NCBI GenBank assembly: GCA_021300125.1
Contig: JAJTHX010000023.1
Coordinates: 1-26,186, forward strand
Length of the DNA stretch: 26,186 nt
DNA from: Betaproteobacteria bacterium
GTDB lineage: Bacteria > Pseudomonadota > Gammaproteobacteria > Burkholderiales > SG8-41
Direction: 5' to 3'
Under the pieces are notes generated by a model that worked only from the letters and a program-made list of their open reading frames with translations, searched no databases and had not been told where the DNA came from. How positions within the stretch are numbered: the first letter of the stretch is position 1; every line of letters starts with the position of its first letter. Positions 1 through 6,897 of the stretch are shown here, piece after piece. The translations under genes and the position numbers were made by a program.

Positions 1-27
1 CCGTTCTTGGCAACCCGGACTTGCGAA

Positions 28-1008
28 TTACTGGTTACCGCTGATATTCGACTCGCGGATCAGATTGCCCCAGAGCTTGCGCTCGGACTGGATGAAGGCA
101 CCGAACTGCTCGGGGGTGCTGTACACCGCCTCGATCGCCAGCGTGCCCAGGTTCCTGCGGACTTCTTCGTCACCCAGAGCGCGCTTCAGATCGGCCGAGA
201 CCTTGTCCACCATCGCCCGCTGCACGCCGGTGGGGAACAGGATGCCCCACCAGTTGGCCGCGTCAAAGCCTTTGAGACCCTGCTCCGCCAGTGTCGGCAA
301 CTCCGGGGTGAACGGCGTGCGCTGGCCGCTGGTCACCGCCAGCGCCTTAAGTTTGCCGGCCTTGATGTTGCCCATCACCGGCGGCGCATCCGAGAACATC
401 ATCATGATATGGCCACCCTGCACCGCGGCGATCGAATAGACGCCGCCCTGGAAGGGCACGGTGACGATGTCGACCTTGGCTTCCCGCTTGAACAGTTCGC
501 CTACCAGGTGCGACATGCTGCCCGCCCCGCTGGTTGCATAGGTCAGCGCGCCCGGCTGCTTCCTTGCAAGGGCTACCAGGTCGCGTACATCGCGGACCGG
601 CATGGTCGAGGGCGTGACCAGGATGTTGGCGGCGCGGGTGATCTGGCCCACCGGCACGAAATCCTTGTCGACGTCGTATTTGACCTTGTTCAGCAGCGGG
701 TTGGCCACCACCGGGCCGAAGTTGCCGAGCAGGAAGACATGGCCGTCGGCTGGCTGTTTGGCGGCATATTCCATGCCCACCGCGCCGGCCGCACCGGGAC
801 GTGAATCCACCAGCACCTGCTGACCCCAGAGTTCGGTCAGCTTTTTGCCGATGATCCTGGCCATCACATCGGAACTGCCGCCTGCGGGATAAGTGACGAC
901 AAAGCGCACGGCACGGGTGGGATAGGCCTGCTGCGCGGCAGCATGTACCGATGCGAACATCGCGGCCGCGCCGGCCAGTACGCCAAGACTGCGGGTGATA
1001 CGGTTCAT
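28..1008 (-). CDS. Bug-family (TctC-like) periplasmic solute-binding protein
   Basis: A 326-residue extracytoplasmic binding protein of the Bug/TctC family, which captures small carboxylates or similar ligands in the periplasm. The N-terminus is a signal peptide: basic MNRITRS, a hydrophobic alanine-rich stretch, and a probable cleavage after Ala-Ala-Ala near residue 25. Family motifs follow: YPAGGSSDVMAR near residue 40, RPGAAGAVG near 68, and ADGHVFLLG near 86. I chose the ATG at 1008 because GGAGGAACTCG lies just before it; the frame is open further upstream but would bury the signal peptide. No tctA/tctB membrane genes are next to it, so it is an orphan, as is common in Burkholderiales where dozens of such genes occur. 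It follows the HD-GYP gene on the same strand after 128 bp. The ligand cannot be read from sequence. Confidence 0.93.
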   Translation of the reverse strand: MNRITRSLGVLAGAAAMFASVHAAAQQAYPTRAVRFVVTYPAGGSSDVMARIIGKKLTELWGQQVLVDSRPGAAGAVGMEYAAKQPADGHVFLLGNFGPVVANPLLNKVKYDVDKDFVPVGQITRAANILVTPSTMPVRDVRDLVALARKQPGALTYATSGAGSMSHLVGELFKREAKVDIVTVPFQGGVYSIAAVQGGHIMMMFSDAPPVMGNIKAGKLKALAVTSGQRTPFTPELPTLAEQGLKGFDAANWWGILFPTGVQRAMVDKVSADLKRALGDEEVRRNLGTLAIEAVYSTPEQFGAFIQSERKLWGNLIRESNISGNQ

Positions 1009-1086
1009 CGAGTTCCTCCGATCATGCGGGTCGGCCGTGCGGCAATTGCCGCCGGCAGGTTTGTTCCGGCTTTTTCCCTGCAAAGG

Positions 1087-1113
1087 CGCCGGCTGTGGCT
1101 ATTCTAGCCGGCG
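1087..1113 (-). repeat. inverted repeat between the HD-GYP and Bug genes, possible weak terminator
   Basis: The 8-bp arms CGCCGGCT and AGCCGGCG are perfectly complementary and separated by 11 bases, 23 bases after the HD-GYP stop codon. On the minus strand only a short TTT follows the stem, so it is a weak candidate for intrinsic termination. It could instead be a structured leader of the Bug transcript. Confidence 0.35.
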
Positions 1114-1136
1114 AAAGCGGAAACGCAACGTCCCGG

Positions 1137-2345
1137 TCAGGTGAGGTGGCTGGCAATGTCGATGCCCCAGGCTTCGGGCTTTTCGTAGTAAAGGATGCGG
1201 TCACCGCCGGGACCGGGGCGGGACAGGTCGATGTCCAGCGGCTGCAGCGGCCGTTCGCGCCGGGTGCAGTAGATCGCACGCACCAGCGGCTGCAGCAGGT
1301 TGTCCTCGCACTGGCCGATGACGACGGCGAGCCTCCCGCTTTCCAGCCGCACCAGCGAGCCGGTGGGGTAGATGCCGATGCAGCGGGTGAAGGCGTGCAC
1401 CAGCACCGGATTGAAATGGAACTTGCCCCATTCGAAGATCTTGCGCATCGCCTCGTTCGGCTCCAGGCCCTTGTGGTAGCAGCGGTCGGAAGTGATCGCA
1501 TCGTAGACATCGACGATCGCCGCCATCTGCCCCATCTGCGAAATCTCTTCGCCCTTCAGGCCCAGCGGATAGCCACTGCCGTCATGGCGCTCGTGGTGCT
1601 GCGCGGCAACCTGCACCGCGATGGCGGAAATGCCGGGCGTCTGCTCGAGGATGCGCCGGCTCTCCACGACATGGCATTTGATCTGCGCGAATTCGTCGTC
1701 GGTGAGCCGGCCCGGCTTGTTGAGGATCTCGTCGGGCACGCGGGTCTTGCCGATGTCGTGCAGCAGGCCGCCGATGCCGGCCTCGTGGATGTCTTCGTGG
1801 CCCATCTTCAGCGCGCGGCAGAACGCGGTCTGCAGCCCGCACACCGCAACCGAATGCTGGAAGGTGTAATCATCCTTGTTCTTGATCCGGCACAGGCTCA
1901 GCAGCGCACCACCGTTGCGCAGGATCGACTGGGTGATGTTCTCCACCACCGGCTCCACGCGTTCGCTGTCGATCTGTCGGCCCAGGCGCACGTCCTGCAT
2001 CAGGTCGCGGATCAGGCGGTTGGCCTCGCCCTGAATGCGCCGCGCTGCCTCGGACTCCTCGCGGAACGAAGTCTGCCGCGGCTTGGGCATTTCGGCCTCG
2101 GCGAACGCCACCATTTCCTGCTCGATCTCGCGGTCGGCTTCCTGCGCGTCCAGCCCGGGGCCGTCGATGCCGCGCGCAGGATCGATGTAAACCTCGCGGA
2201 TGCCGGCCGAGCGGATGCGCTCGATCTGGTCTTCGCGGGTCAGCGCGAGTTCCTTGCGCAGGAAGGGATGGTCCATCCAGCCGCAATTCAGGTCCTGCAC
2301 GTACATGCCGACACGCAGGTCGGCCACAGCGATCTTACGGGTCAT
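1137..2345 (-). CDS. HD-GYP cyclic-di-GMP phosphodiesterase with N-terminal DUF3391
   Basis: A 402-residue cytoplasmic protein expected to hydrolyse c-di-GMP to pGpG/GMP. Residues 1-60 (IAVADLRVGMYV, then WMDHPFLRK) match the DUF3391 module that often precedes HD-GYP domains. The HD-GYP domain spans about 135-330. It has the HS pair at 164-165, the metal-binding LLHDIGK at 194-200 (H196, D197), HHERHDGSGYP at 250-260, and DVYDAIT at 279-285. All metal-ligand positions I can recognise are kept, so activity is expected. There is no receiver domain and no membrane segment. GAGG six bases before the ATG at 2345 supports this start. It lies 78 bp after hemW on the same strand and may be read with it. 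It is the first of four c-di-GMP-related genes in the window. Confidence 0.95.
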   Translation of the reverse strand: MTRKIAVADLRVGMYVQDLNCGWMDHPFLRKELALTREDQIERIRSAGIREVYIDPARGIDGPGLDAQEADREIEQEMVAFAEAEMPKPRQTSFREESEAARRIQGEANRLIRDLMQDVRLGRQIDSERVEPVVENITQSILRNGGALLSLCRIKNKDDYTFQHSVAVCGLQTAFCRALKMGHEDIHEAGIGGLLHDIGKTRVPDEILNKPGRLTDDEFAQIKCHVVESRRILEQTPGISAIAVQVAAQHHERHDGSGYPLGLKGEEISQMGQMAAIVDVYDAITSDRCYHKGLEPNEAMRKIFEWGKFHFNPVLVHAFTRCIGIYPTGSLVRLESGRLAVVIGQCEDNLLQPLVRAIYCTRRERPLQPLDIDLSRPGPGGDRILYYEKPEAWGIDIASHLT

Positions 2346-2423
2346 CGCATGCCTCGTGACCGCGCCGGACGGCGGGCTTCAGGCTGGGTTTACGGCCGGC
2401 GAGGGCGGCGGCTTGAGGCCGGC

Positions 2424-3608
2424 TCAGTCCAGGAACATGGCGATGAGGTCGTTCAGGAATCGCCGGCCCAGTGCCGACGGTGTGACACGCCGGTGGTCCC
2501 GCACGATCAGGCCGCGCGCTTCCGCCGCATCGAGGCGCGCCAGCAATGGCGTGCTGTCACAGCCGATACGCTCGGGATAAAGATCGAGATCGAAGCCCTG
2601 GTTCAGGCGCAGGGCGTTCATCATGAATTCACCGGGCAACTCGGCAGGACTCAGTCCGCGCTGCTCGCCGAACTGCCCTTGGGTTCCGGCCTGCGCCAGA
2701 TAGGCCTTGGGCTGGCGTACGCGGGATCTTCTCAAGATATTGTTTTTAAAGGATATTTTTTCATGGGCCCCGGCGCCGATACCAAGATAGTCGCCGAACA
2801 GCCAGTAATTGAGGTTGTGCCGGCACTGCCGCCCGGGACGGGCGAAGGCAGAGGTTTCGTAATGCCCGTAACCCGCGGCCGCAAGCTGCGCCTCCACCGC
2901 ATCCTGCATCAGGGCCGCGGTGTCGTCATCGGGCAAGGCCGGGGGCCGGTGGTGAAACAGCGTGTTCGGCTCGATCGTCAGGTGATAGGCGCTCAGGTGT
3001 TGCGGCCCCAGCGACAGCCCCTGCGCGATATCAGCCGCGGCCTGATCCGGCGTCTGGCCCGGCAGGCCGTACATCAGGTCAAGATTGACGTTGTCGAACA
3101 CCCGCAGTGCGAGTTCGGCAGCGCGCCACGCTTCGGCGGCGTCGTGGATTCGGCCCAGGGCACGAAGGTGGGCATCATTGAAGCTCTGGATGCCCAGCGA
3201 CACGCGGTTGATGCCGGCTGAGCGGAAGCCGGTGAACTTCTCCGCCTCCACCGTGCCCGGATTGGCTTCGAGCGTGATCTCCGCATCGGCGGCCATCGGC
3301 AGGCGCGCACGCAGGCCGCAGAGCAGCGCATCCAGCGCGGCCACCGAAAACAGGCTCGGCGTGCCGCCGCCGATGAACACGGTGTTGACCGCGCGCCCCC
3401 AGACATCGGGGAGCGCCAGTTCCAGGTCGGCCAGCAACGCCGCGACGTACGCCTGTTCGGGCAGTTCACCGCGCGCCTCGTGCGAGTTGAAATCGCAGTA
3501 CGGGCATTTGCGCGCGCACCACGGAATATGCACGTAGAGCGACAGCGGCGGCAGGGTTTTGAACTGCGGCGATGCGTGCGCAGTGGGCAGTGAAGAACGA
3601 CCGGCCAC
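2424..3608 (-). CDS. hemW: HemW, radical-SAM heme chaperone (HemN-like)
   Basis: A radical-SAM protein of about 394 residues. The cluster-binding motif CxxxCxxC reads C31-ARK-C35-PY-C38 (CARKCPYCDF), followed by GGGTPS near 80 and HNLNYW with GDYLGIGAGAH in the C-terminal half. These are typical of HemW, which binds heme and delivers it to respiratory enzymes; true coproporphyrinogen dehydrogenase HemN is longer. I chose a GTG start at 3608, seven bases after the rdgB stop codon, with GAAGG just upstream. The alternative ATG codons at 3713 and 3683 lie inside rdgB and would add residues that do not resemble the family. E. coli HemW is 378 residues. The rdgB-hemW pair is a common betaproteobacterial arrangement. 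Confidence 0.93.
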   Translation of the reverse strand: MAGRSSLPTAHASPQFKTLPPLSLYVHIPWCARKCPYCDFNSHEARGELPEQAYVAALLADLELALPDVWGRAVNTVFIGGGTPSLFSVAALDALLCGLRARLPMAADAEITLEANPGTVEAEKFTGFRSAGINRVSLGIQSFNDAHLRALGRIHDAAEAWRAAELALRVFDNVNLDLMYGLPGQTPDQAAADIAQGLSLGPQHLSAYHLTIEPNTLFHHRPPALPDDDTAALMQDAVEAQLAAAGYGHYETSAFARPGRQCRHNLNYWLFGDYLGIGAGAHEKISFKNNILRRSRVRQPKAYLAQAGTQGQFGEQRGLSPAELPGEFMMNALRLNQGFDLDLYPERIGCDSTPLLARLDAAEARGLIVRDHRRVTPSALGRRFLNDLIAMFLD

Positions 3609-3615
3609 GCTGCCT

Positions 3616-4230
3616 TCAGCCTCGATGCCGTTGTTGCATTCGCCGCACCAGCTGCGCCAGCGCCTGGCCGCGATGGCTGAGGGCATTTTTTTCAGCAGGC
3701 GAGAGCTCGGCACCGGTCCTGCCCAGCGCCGGGATCAGGAACAGCGGGTCGTAGCCGAACCCCTCCTCTCCGCGGGCTGAGTCAAGGATTTGTCCGTGCC
3801 ACTCACCCTCGGCGATCAGCGGCTGCGGGTCCTCGGCGTGGCGCACCAGCACGATCACGCAGACATAATGCGCGCTGCGGTCGGCGGCGCCTGCCAGTTC
3901 GCGCAGCAGTTTTTCGTTGTTGAGCCGGTCCTGCGCGTCGCGTTGCAGCGACCCCGGCCCCTCGGCATAACGCGCCGAATGTACCCCCGGGGCACCGCCA
4001 AGCGCGTGCACGCAAACCCCCGAGTCATCGGCCAGCGCCGGCAGGCCGCTCAGGCGGCTGGCGTGTCGCGCCTTGGCCAGCGCATTCTCGACAAAGCTGC
4101 AATGCGGCTCTTCGGCCTCGGCAATGCCCAGTTCGCCCTGCGTCACCACGCTGATGCCCAGCGGCGCGAGGATGGCGGCGATCTCGCGCAGTTTGCCGGG
4201 GTTGTTGGAGGCGATGACGAGTCGGTTCAC
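3616..4230 (-). CDS. rdgB: RdgB, dITP/XTP pyrophosphatase (Ham1 family)
   Basis: A 204-residue house-cleaning enzyme that hydrolyses dITP, ITP and XTP to monophosphates and so keeps deaminated purines out of DNA and RNA. Family motifs are all visible: SNNPGKLREI at 8-17, ADDSG at 67-71 with the catalytic acidic residues, SARY at 85-88, EGFGYDPLF at 156-164 and KNALSHRGQA at 181-190. I placed the start at GTG 4230 because the protein then begins MNRLVIASNN, as in relatives, and its length matches E. coli RdgB (197). The ATG at 4332 would add 34 unrelated residues. AGGT lies seven bases before the GTG. The gene lies between rph and hemW, 114 bp after rph and 7 bp before the hemW start. Confidence 0.95.
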   Translation of the reverse strand: MNRLVIASNNPGKLREIAAILAPLGISVVTQGELGIAEAEEPHCSFVENALAKARHASRLSGLPALADDSGVCVHALGGAPGVHSARYAEGPGSLQRDAQDRLNNEKLLRELAGAADRSAHYVCVIVLVRHAEDPQPLIAEGEWHGQILDSARGEEGFGYDPLFLIPALGRTGAELSPAEKNALSHRGQALAQLVRRMQQRHRG

Positions 4231-4344
4231 GATCAGACCTAAGGCTGCAGGGGGCTCGGAAAACAGCTTTGGTGACACCGGGTTTCCGGCTTCAAACTTG
4301 TTTGCGGGGTTCGCAGCAACCCTTGAGGCCAAAAAATGCCGGCG

Positions 4345-5061
4345 TCACTGTGCCAGCGCACCACGCTGCGCGGCCAACAGTTGCGCGATGCCCTGCTGAG
4401 CGAGATCGAGCAGCGACTGCATTTCGGCGCGGGAGAACGGCGCGCCCTCGGCCGTGCCCTGCACTTCGATCAATCCGCCGCTGCCGGTCATCACCACGTT
4501 CATGTCGGTATCGCAGCCGGAATCCTCTGCGTAATCCAGATCCAGCACCGGGAGTCCCTTGTAGATGCCCACCGACACCGCGGCCACCGCTTCACGCACC
4601 GGCGAGGCCGCAATCCTTTGCTCGCGCAGGAGGAAGGCCACCGCATCGTTCAATGCAACCCAGGCGCCGGTGATGGCTGCGGTGCGCGTTCCACCGTCGG
4701 CCTGGATCACGTCACAGTCAAGATGTATGGTGCGCGGACCAAGGCGGTCGAGATCAACCACCGCACGCAACGAGCGGCCGATCAGGCGCTGGATTTCCTG
4801 GGTGCGGCCCGACTGCTTGCCGCGTGCCGCCTCGCGGTCGGTGCGGGTGTTGGTCGAGCGCGGCAGCATGCCGTACTCGGCGGTGACCCAGCCGCGCTCG
4901 CTGCCGCGCAGGTGTGGCGGCTGCTTCTCGAGCACGCTGGCCGTGCACAGCACCCGGGTTGCGCCGAATTCGATCAGTACCGCGCCTTCGGCGTGACAGG
5001 TGTAATTGCGGGTGATGCGGATATCGCGCATCTGGTCTGCCTTGCGCTGGCTTGGTCGCAC
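4345..5061 (-). CDS. rph: RNase PH, tRNA nucleotidyltransferase
   Basis: A 238-residue phosphorolytic 3'-5' exoribonuclease that trims the 3' ends of tRNA precursors and also acts on rRNA. The start is a GTG at 5061, giving [14 protein letters not shown]. This is the family N-terminus and gives the same length as E. coli RNase PH; GAGG lies seven bases upstream. Conserved elements are EGAVLIEFG near 25, [14 protein letters not shown] near 58-70, [10 protein letters not shown] near 95, the phosphate-binding [12 protein letters not shown] at 123-134, and [18 protein letters not shown] at 173-190. It is the first gene of the leftward rph-rdgB-hemW group and diverges from yicC across 53 bp. The same head-to-head rph/yicC arrangement occurs in E. 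coli. Confidence 0.97.
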   Translation of the reverse strand: MRPSQRKADQMRDIRITRNYTCHAEGAVLIEFGATRVLCTASVLEKQPPHLRGSERGWVTAEYGMLPRSTNTRTDREAARGKQSGRTQEIQRLIGRSLRAVVDLDRLGPRTIHLDCDVIQADGGTRTAAITGAWVALNDAVAFLLREQRIAASPVREAVAAVSVGIYKGLPVLDLDYAEDSGCDTDMNVVMTGSGGLIEVQGTAEGAPFSRAEMQSLLDLAQQGIAQLLAAQRGALAQ

Positions 5062-5097
5062 GGGGTTGCCTCGATATGCTATGTTCGAAAGACCGTG

Positions 5098-5125
5098 ATT
5101 ATAGAACCCCAAACATGATTCACAG
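5098..5125 (-). promoter_or_regulatory. probable sigma-70 promoter of the rph operon
   Basis: On the minus strand a perfect TATAAT sits at 5103-5098, with CTGTGA (half-match to TTGACA) 16 bases upstream at 5125-5120. Transcription would start near 5091, leaving about 30 bases before the rph GTG. The -35 half overlaps the first codons of yicC, so the two divergent genes may interfere. The -10 is convincing; the -35 is weak. Confidence 0.5.
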
Positions 5126-5996
5126 CATGACCAGCTACGCCACTGCCGCCCGCGAACTTGCCTGGGGCGCAGTCAGCATCGAGTTGCGCGCGGTCAACCA
5201 CCGTTACCTCGACGTCAGCTTCCGCCTGCCCGACGAACTGCGCGGCATCGAGCAGGGCTTGCGCGAAATGATCGCCGCCGCGGCGACCCGCGGCAAGATC
5301 GAATGCCGCATTGCCTGCGCACGGCGTAGCAGCATCACCCAGGGTGGTGCCGAACTCGACGAGCAATTGCTCTCGCGGCTGCTCGCCCTGGGCGTGCGTG
5401 TACAGGCGGCCTGCGGCGCGGCCGGCCTGGATGCCCGCCCGCCTGGGGTGGCCGACATCCTGCGCTGGCCGGGAATGCTGGGCAGCGAGGAACTGCCGGC
5501 CGAATCGGTCAAGGCTGCTGCGCTGGAACTGATGCCGGGCGTCATCGCGGAATTCAACGCCGCGAGGCAGCGCGAGGGTTCCAAGCTGCGTGCGGTGATC
5601 CTCGAACGGGCTGCCGACATGCGCAAGCGCATCGCCACGGTGCAGCCGCGGATGCCGGCGGTAATCGCCGCCTTCGAGCAGAAACTCAATGCGCGGCTGA
5701 AGGAAGCCCTGGTCGCCGCTGACGACGAGCGGGTGCGCCAGGAGGTGGCCCTGTTCATCAACAAGATCGACGTCGACGAGGAACTGTCGCGGCTGGCTGC
5801 CCACCTCGACGAGCTCGAACGGCTGCTCGGCAAGGGCGGCGCCACCGGCAAGCGGCTGGACTTCCTGATGCAGGAACTCAACCGCGAAGCCAACACCCTG
5901 GGATCCAAATCCGCGGACATCGAAATCACCAGGGTGTCGCTGGACCTCAAGCTGCTGATCGAGCAGATGCGGGAACAGATCCAGAACATCGAATGA
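5115..5996 (+). CDS. yicC: YicC-family endoribonuclease
   Basis: A 293-residue protein of the YicC/YloC family. E. coli YicC has been reported as an endoribonuclease that works with PNPase in turnover of the small RNA RyhB. The N-terminus [11 protein letters not shown] matches the family start, which sets the ATG at 5115 although no good ribosome-binding site is visible. The N-terminal domain contains [13 protein letters not shown] near 30-42. The C-terminal DUF1732 region contains [33 protein letters not shown] near 245-265, and [13 protein letters not shown] at the very end. It is the first gene of the yicC-gmk-rpoZ-spoT series, and gmk starts four bases after its stop codon. Together with rph it puts two ribonucleases head to head. 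Confidence 0.93.
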   Translation: MIHSMTSYATAARELAWGAVSIELRAVNHRYLDVSFRLPDELRGIEQGLREMIAAAATRGKIECRIACARRSSITQGGAELDEQLLSRLLALGVRVQAACGAAGLDARPPGVADILRWPGMLGSEELPAESVKAAALELMPGVIAEFNAARQREGSKLRAVILERAADMRKRIATVQPRMPAVIAAFEQKLNARLKEALVAADDERVRQEVALFINKIDVDEELSRLAAHLDELERLLGKGGATGKRLDFLMQELNREANTLGSKSADIEITRVSLDLKLLIEQMREQIQNIE

Positions 5997-6000
5997 CCGG

Positions 6001-6609
6001 ATGAGCGGCAACCTCTACATTGTCAGCGCGCCCTCGGGTGCCGGCAAGACCAGCCTGGTCGCAGCCCTGCTGGCTTCAGACACGCGCGTGCGCAAGTCGG
6101 TGTCATACACCACCCGCGCGCCCCGCCCCGGTGAAATCAACGGCCGTCACTACCATTTCACCAGCATGGAACAGTTCGAGAAGCTGGAGGCCGCGGGAGA
6201 TCTGCTCGAATCGGCCGTGGTCCACGGCAACCGCTACGGCACCTCCAAACGATGGGTTGAGGAACAGCTGACCGGCGATAGCGACATCGTGCTTGAGATT
6301 GACTGGCAGGGTGCGGCCCAGGTGCGCCGCCTGATGCCCTCGGCGATCGCGGTTTTCGTGCTGCCGCCCTCCTTCGAAGCCCTGCTGCAGCGGCTAAACT
6401 CGCGCGCCCAAGACAGTCCGGAGGTGATTGCCACCCGTCTCGCCAATGCGCGCGAGGAAATCGCGCATGTTCATGATTTTGATTATGTTATCATCAATGC
6501 CGATTTCCGGACCGCTGCTGCAGAACTGCAGGACATTGTCCGGACCGAGCGCCTGCGCACGGCGCAGCAGCTGGCCCGCCACACCGCTCTGATCAACCGG
6601 CTCAACTAG
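6001..6609 (+). CDS. gmk: guanylate kinase
   Basis: A 202-residue cytoplasmic enzyme that phosphorylates GMP to GDP with ATP. The P-loop reads [11 protein letters not shown] at 9-19 (K16, T17). The GMP-binding region follows with [19 protein letters not shown] near 35-53. [14 protein letters not shown] near 68-81 and [14 protein letters not shown] near 97-110 are also typical. The length matches E. coli Gmk (207). It starts four bases after yicC and is followed by rpoZ after 22 bp. The gmk-rpoZ-spoT order is widely kept in Beta- and Gammaproteobacteria and links guanylate supply to (p)ppGpp metabolism. Confidence 0.97.
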   Translation: MSGNLYIVSAPSGAGKTSLVAALLASDTRVRKSVSYTTRAPRPGEINGRHYHFTSMEQFEKLEAAGDLLESAVVHGNRYGTSKRWVEEQLTGDSDIVLEIDWQGAAQVRRLMPSAIAVFVLPPSFEALLQRLNSRAQDSPEVIATRLANAREEIAHVHDFDYVIINADFRTAAAELQDIVRTERLRTAQQLARHTALINRLN

Positions 6610-6631
6610 CACATACCCAGACAGGTTAACC

Positions 6632-6838
6632 ATGGCCCGCATCACCGTCGAAGACTGCCTGAAATACATCCCCAACCGCTTCGAGATGTCGCTCGCCGCG
6701 ACCTATCGCGCACGCCAGCTTTCCAATGGCGCCCAGCCGATGATCGACGCCACCCGCGACAAGCCGACGGTGATCGCCCTGCGCGAACTGGCCTCGGCCA
6801 AATTCGGCGCCGAGATCCTCAACAAAAGCCCGGTCTGA
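6632..6838 (+). CDS. rpoZ: RNA polymerase omega subunit
   Basis: A 68-residue omega subunit that helps assemble beta-prime into RNA polymerase and forms part of the ppGpp-binding site 1 in proteobacteria. The sequence [21 protein letters not shown], with YRARQLSNG and [13 protein letters not shown], is diagnostic. The N-terminal MARITVEDC is the part that contacts ppGpp in E. coli. It lies between gmk and spoT, as in E. coli. CAGG precedes the ATG by about seven bases. The C-terminus ends shortly after the conserved core, slightly shorter than E. coli omega (91). Confidence 0.97.
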   Translation: MARITVEDCLKYIPNRFEMSLAATYRARQLSNGAQPMIDATRDKPTVIALRELASAKFGAEILNKSPV

Positions 6839-6865
6839 CCGCCGGCCGCTGAGCTGTTGCGGCGG
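6839..6865 (+). repeat. inverted repeat between rpoZ and spoT
   Basis: CCGCCG at 6839-6844 pairs with CGGCGG at 6860-6865 across a 15-base loop, starting immediately after the rpoZ stop codon. No T-tract follows, so it is not a standard terminator. It may be an mRNA structure or a processing signal between the two genes. Confidence 0.3.
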
Positions 6866-6897
6866 CAGGTCGCAGAAGGGTAACCACCCCACTGCGC

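Noticed and set aside
2735..2765. A/T-rich patch inside hemW that might mark an insertion
   Set aside because: It encodes KISFKNNILRRSR, which fits the expected Lys/Asn-rich stretch after GAGAH in HemW; the frame is unbroken.
1095..3221. 708-codon open frame on the plus strand
   Set aside because: It is antisense to the HD-GYP and hemW genes, has no recognisable domain, and is typical of long shadow frames in high-G+C DNA.
3608..3713. Longer HemW starting at ATG 3713
   Set aside because: It would overlap rdgB by nearly 100 bases and add residues in rdgB codons read out of frame; GTG 3608 has a ribosome-binding site and family-like length.
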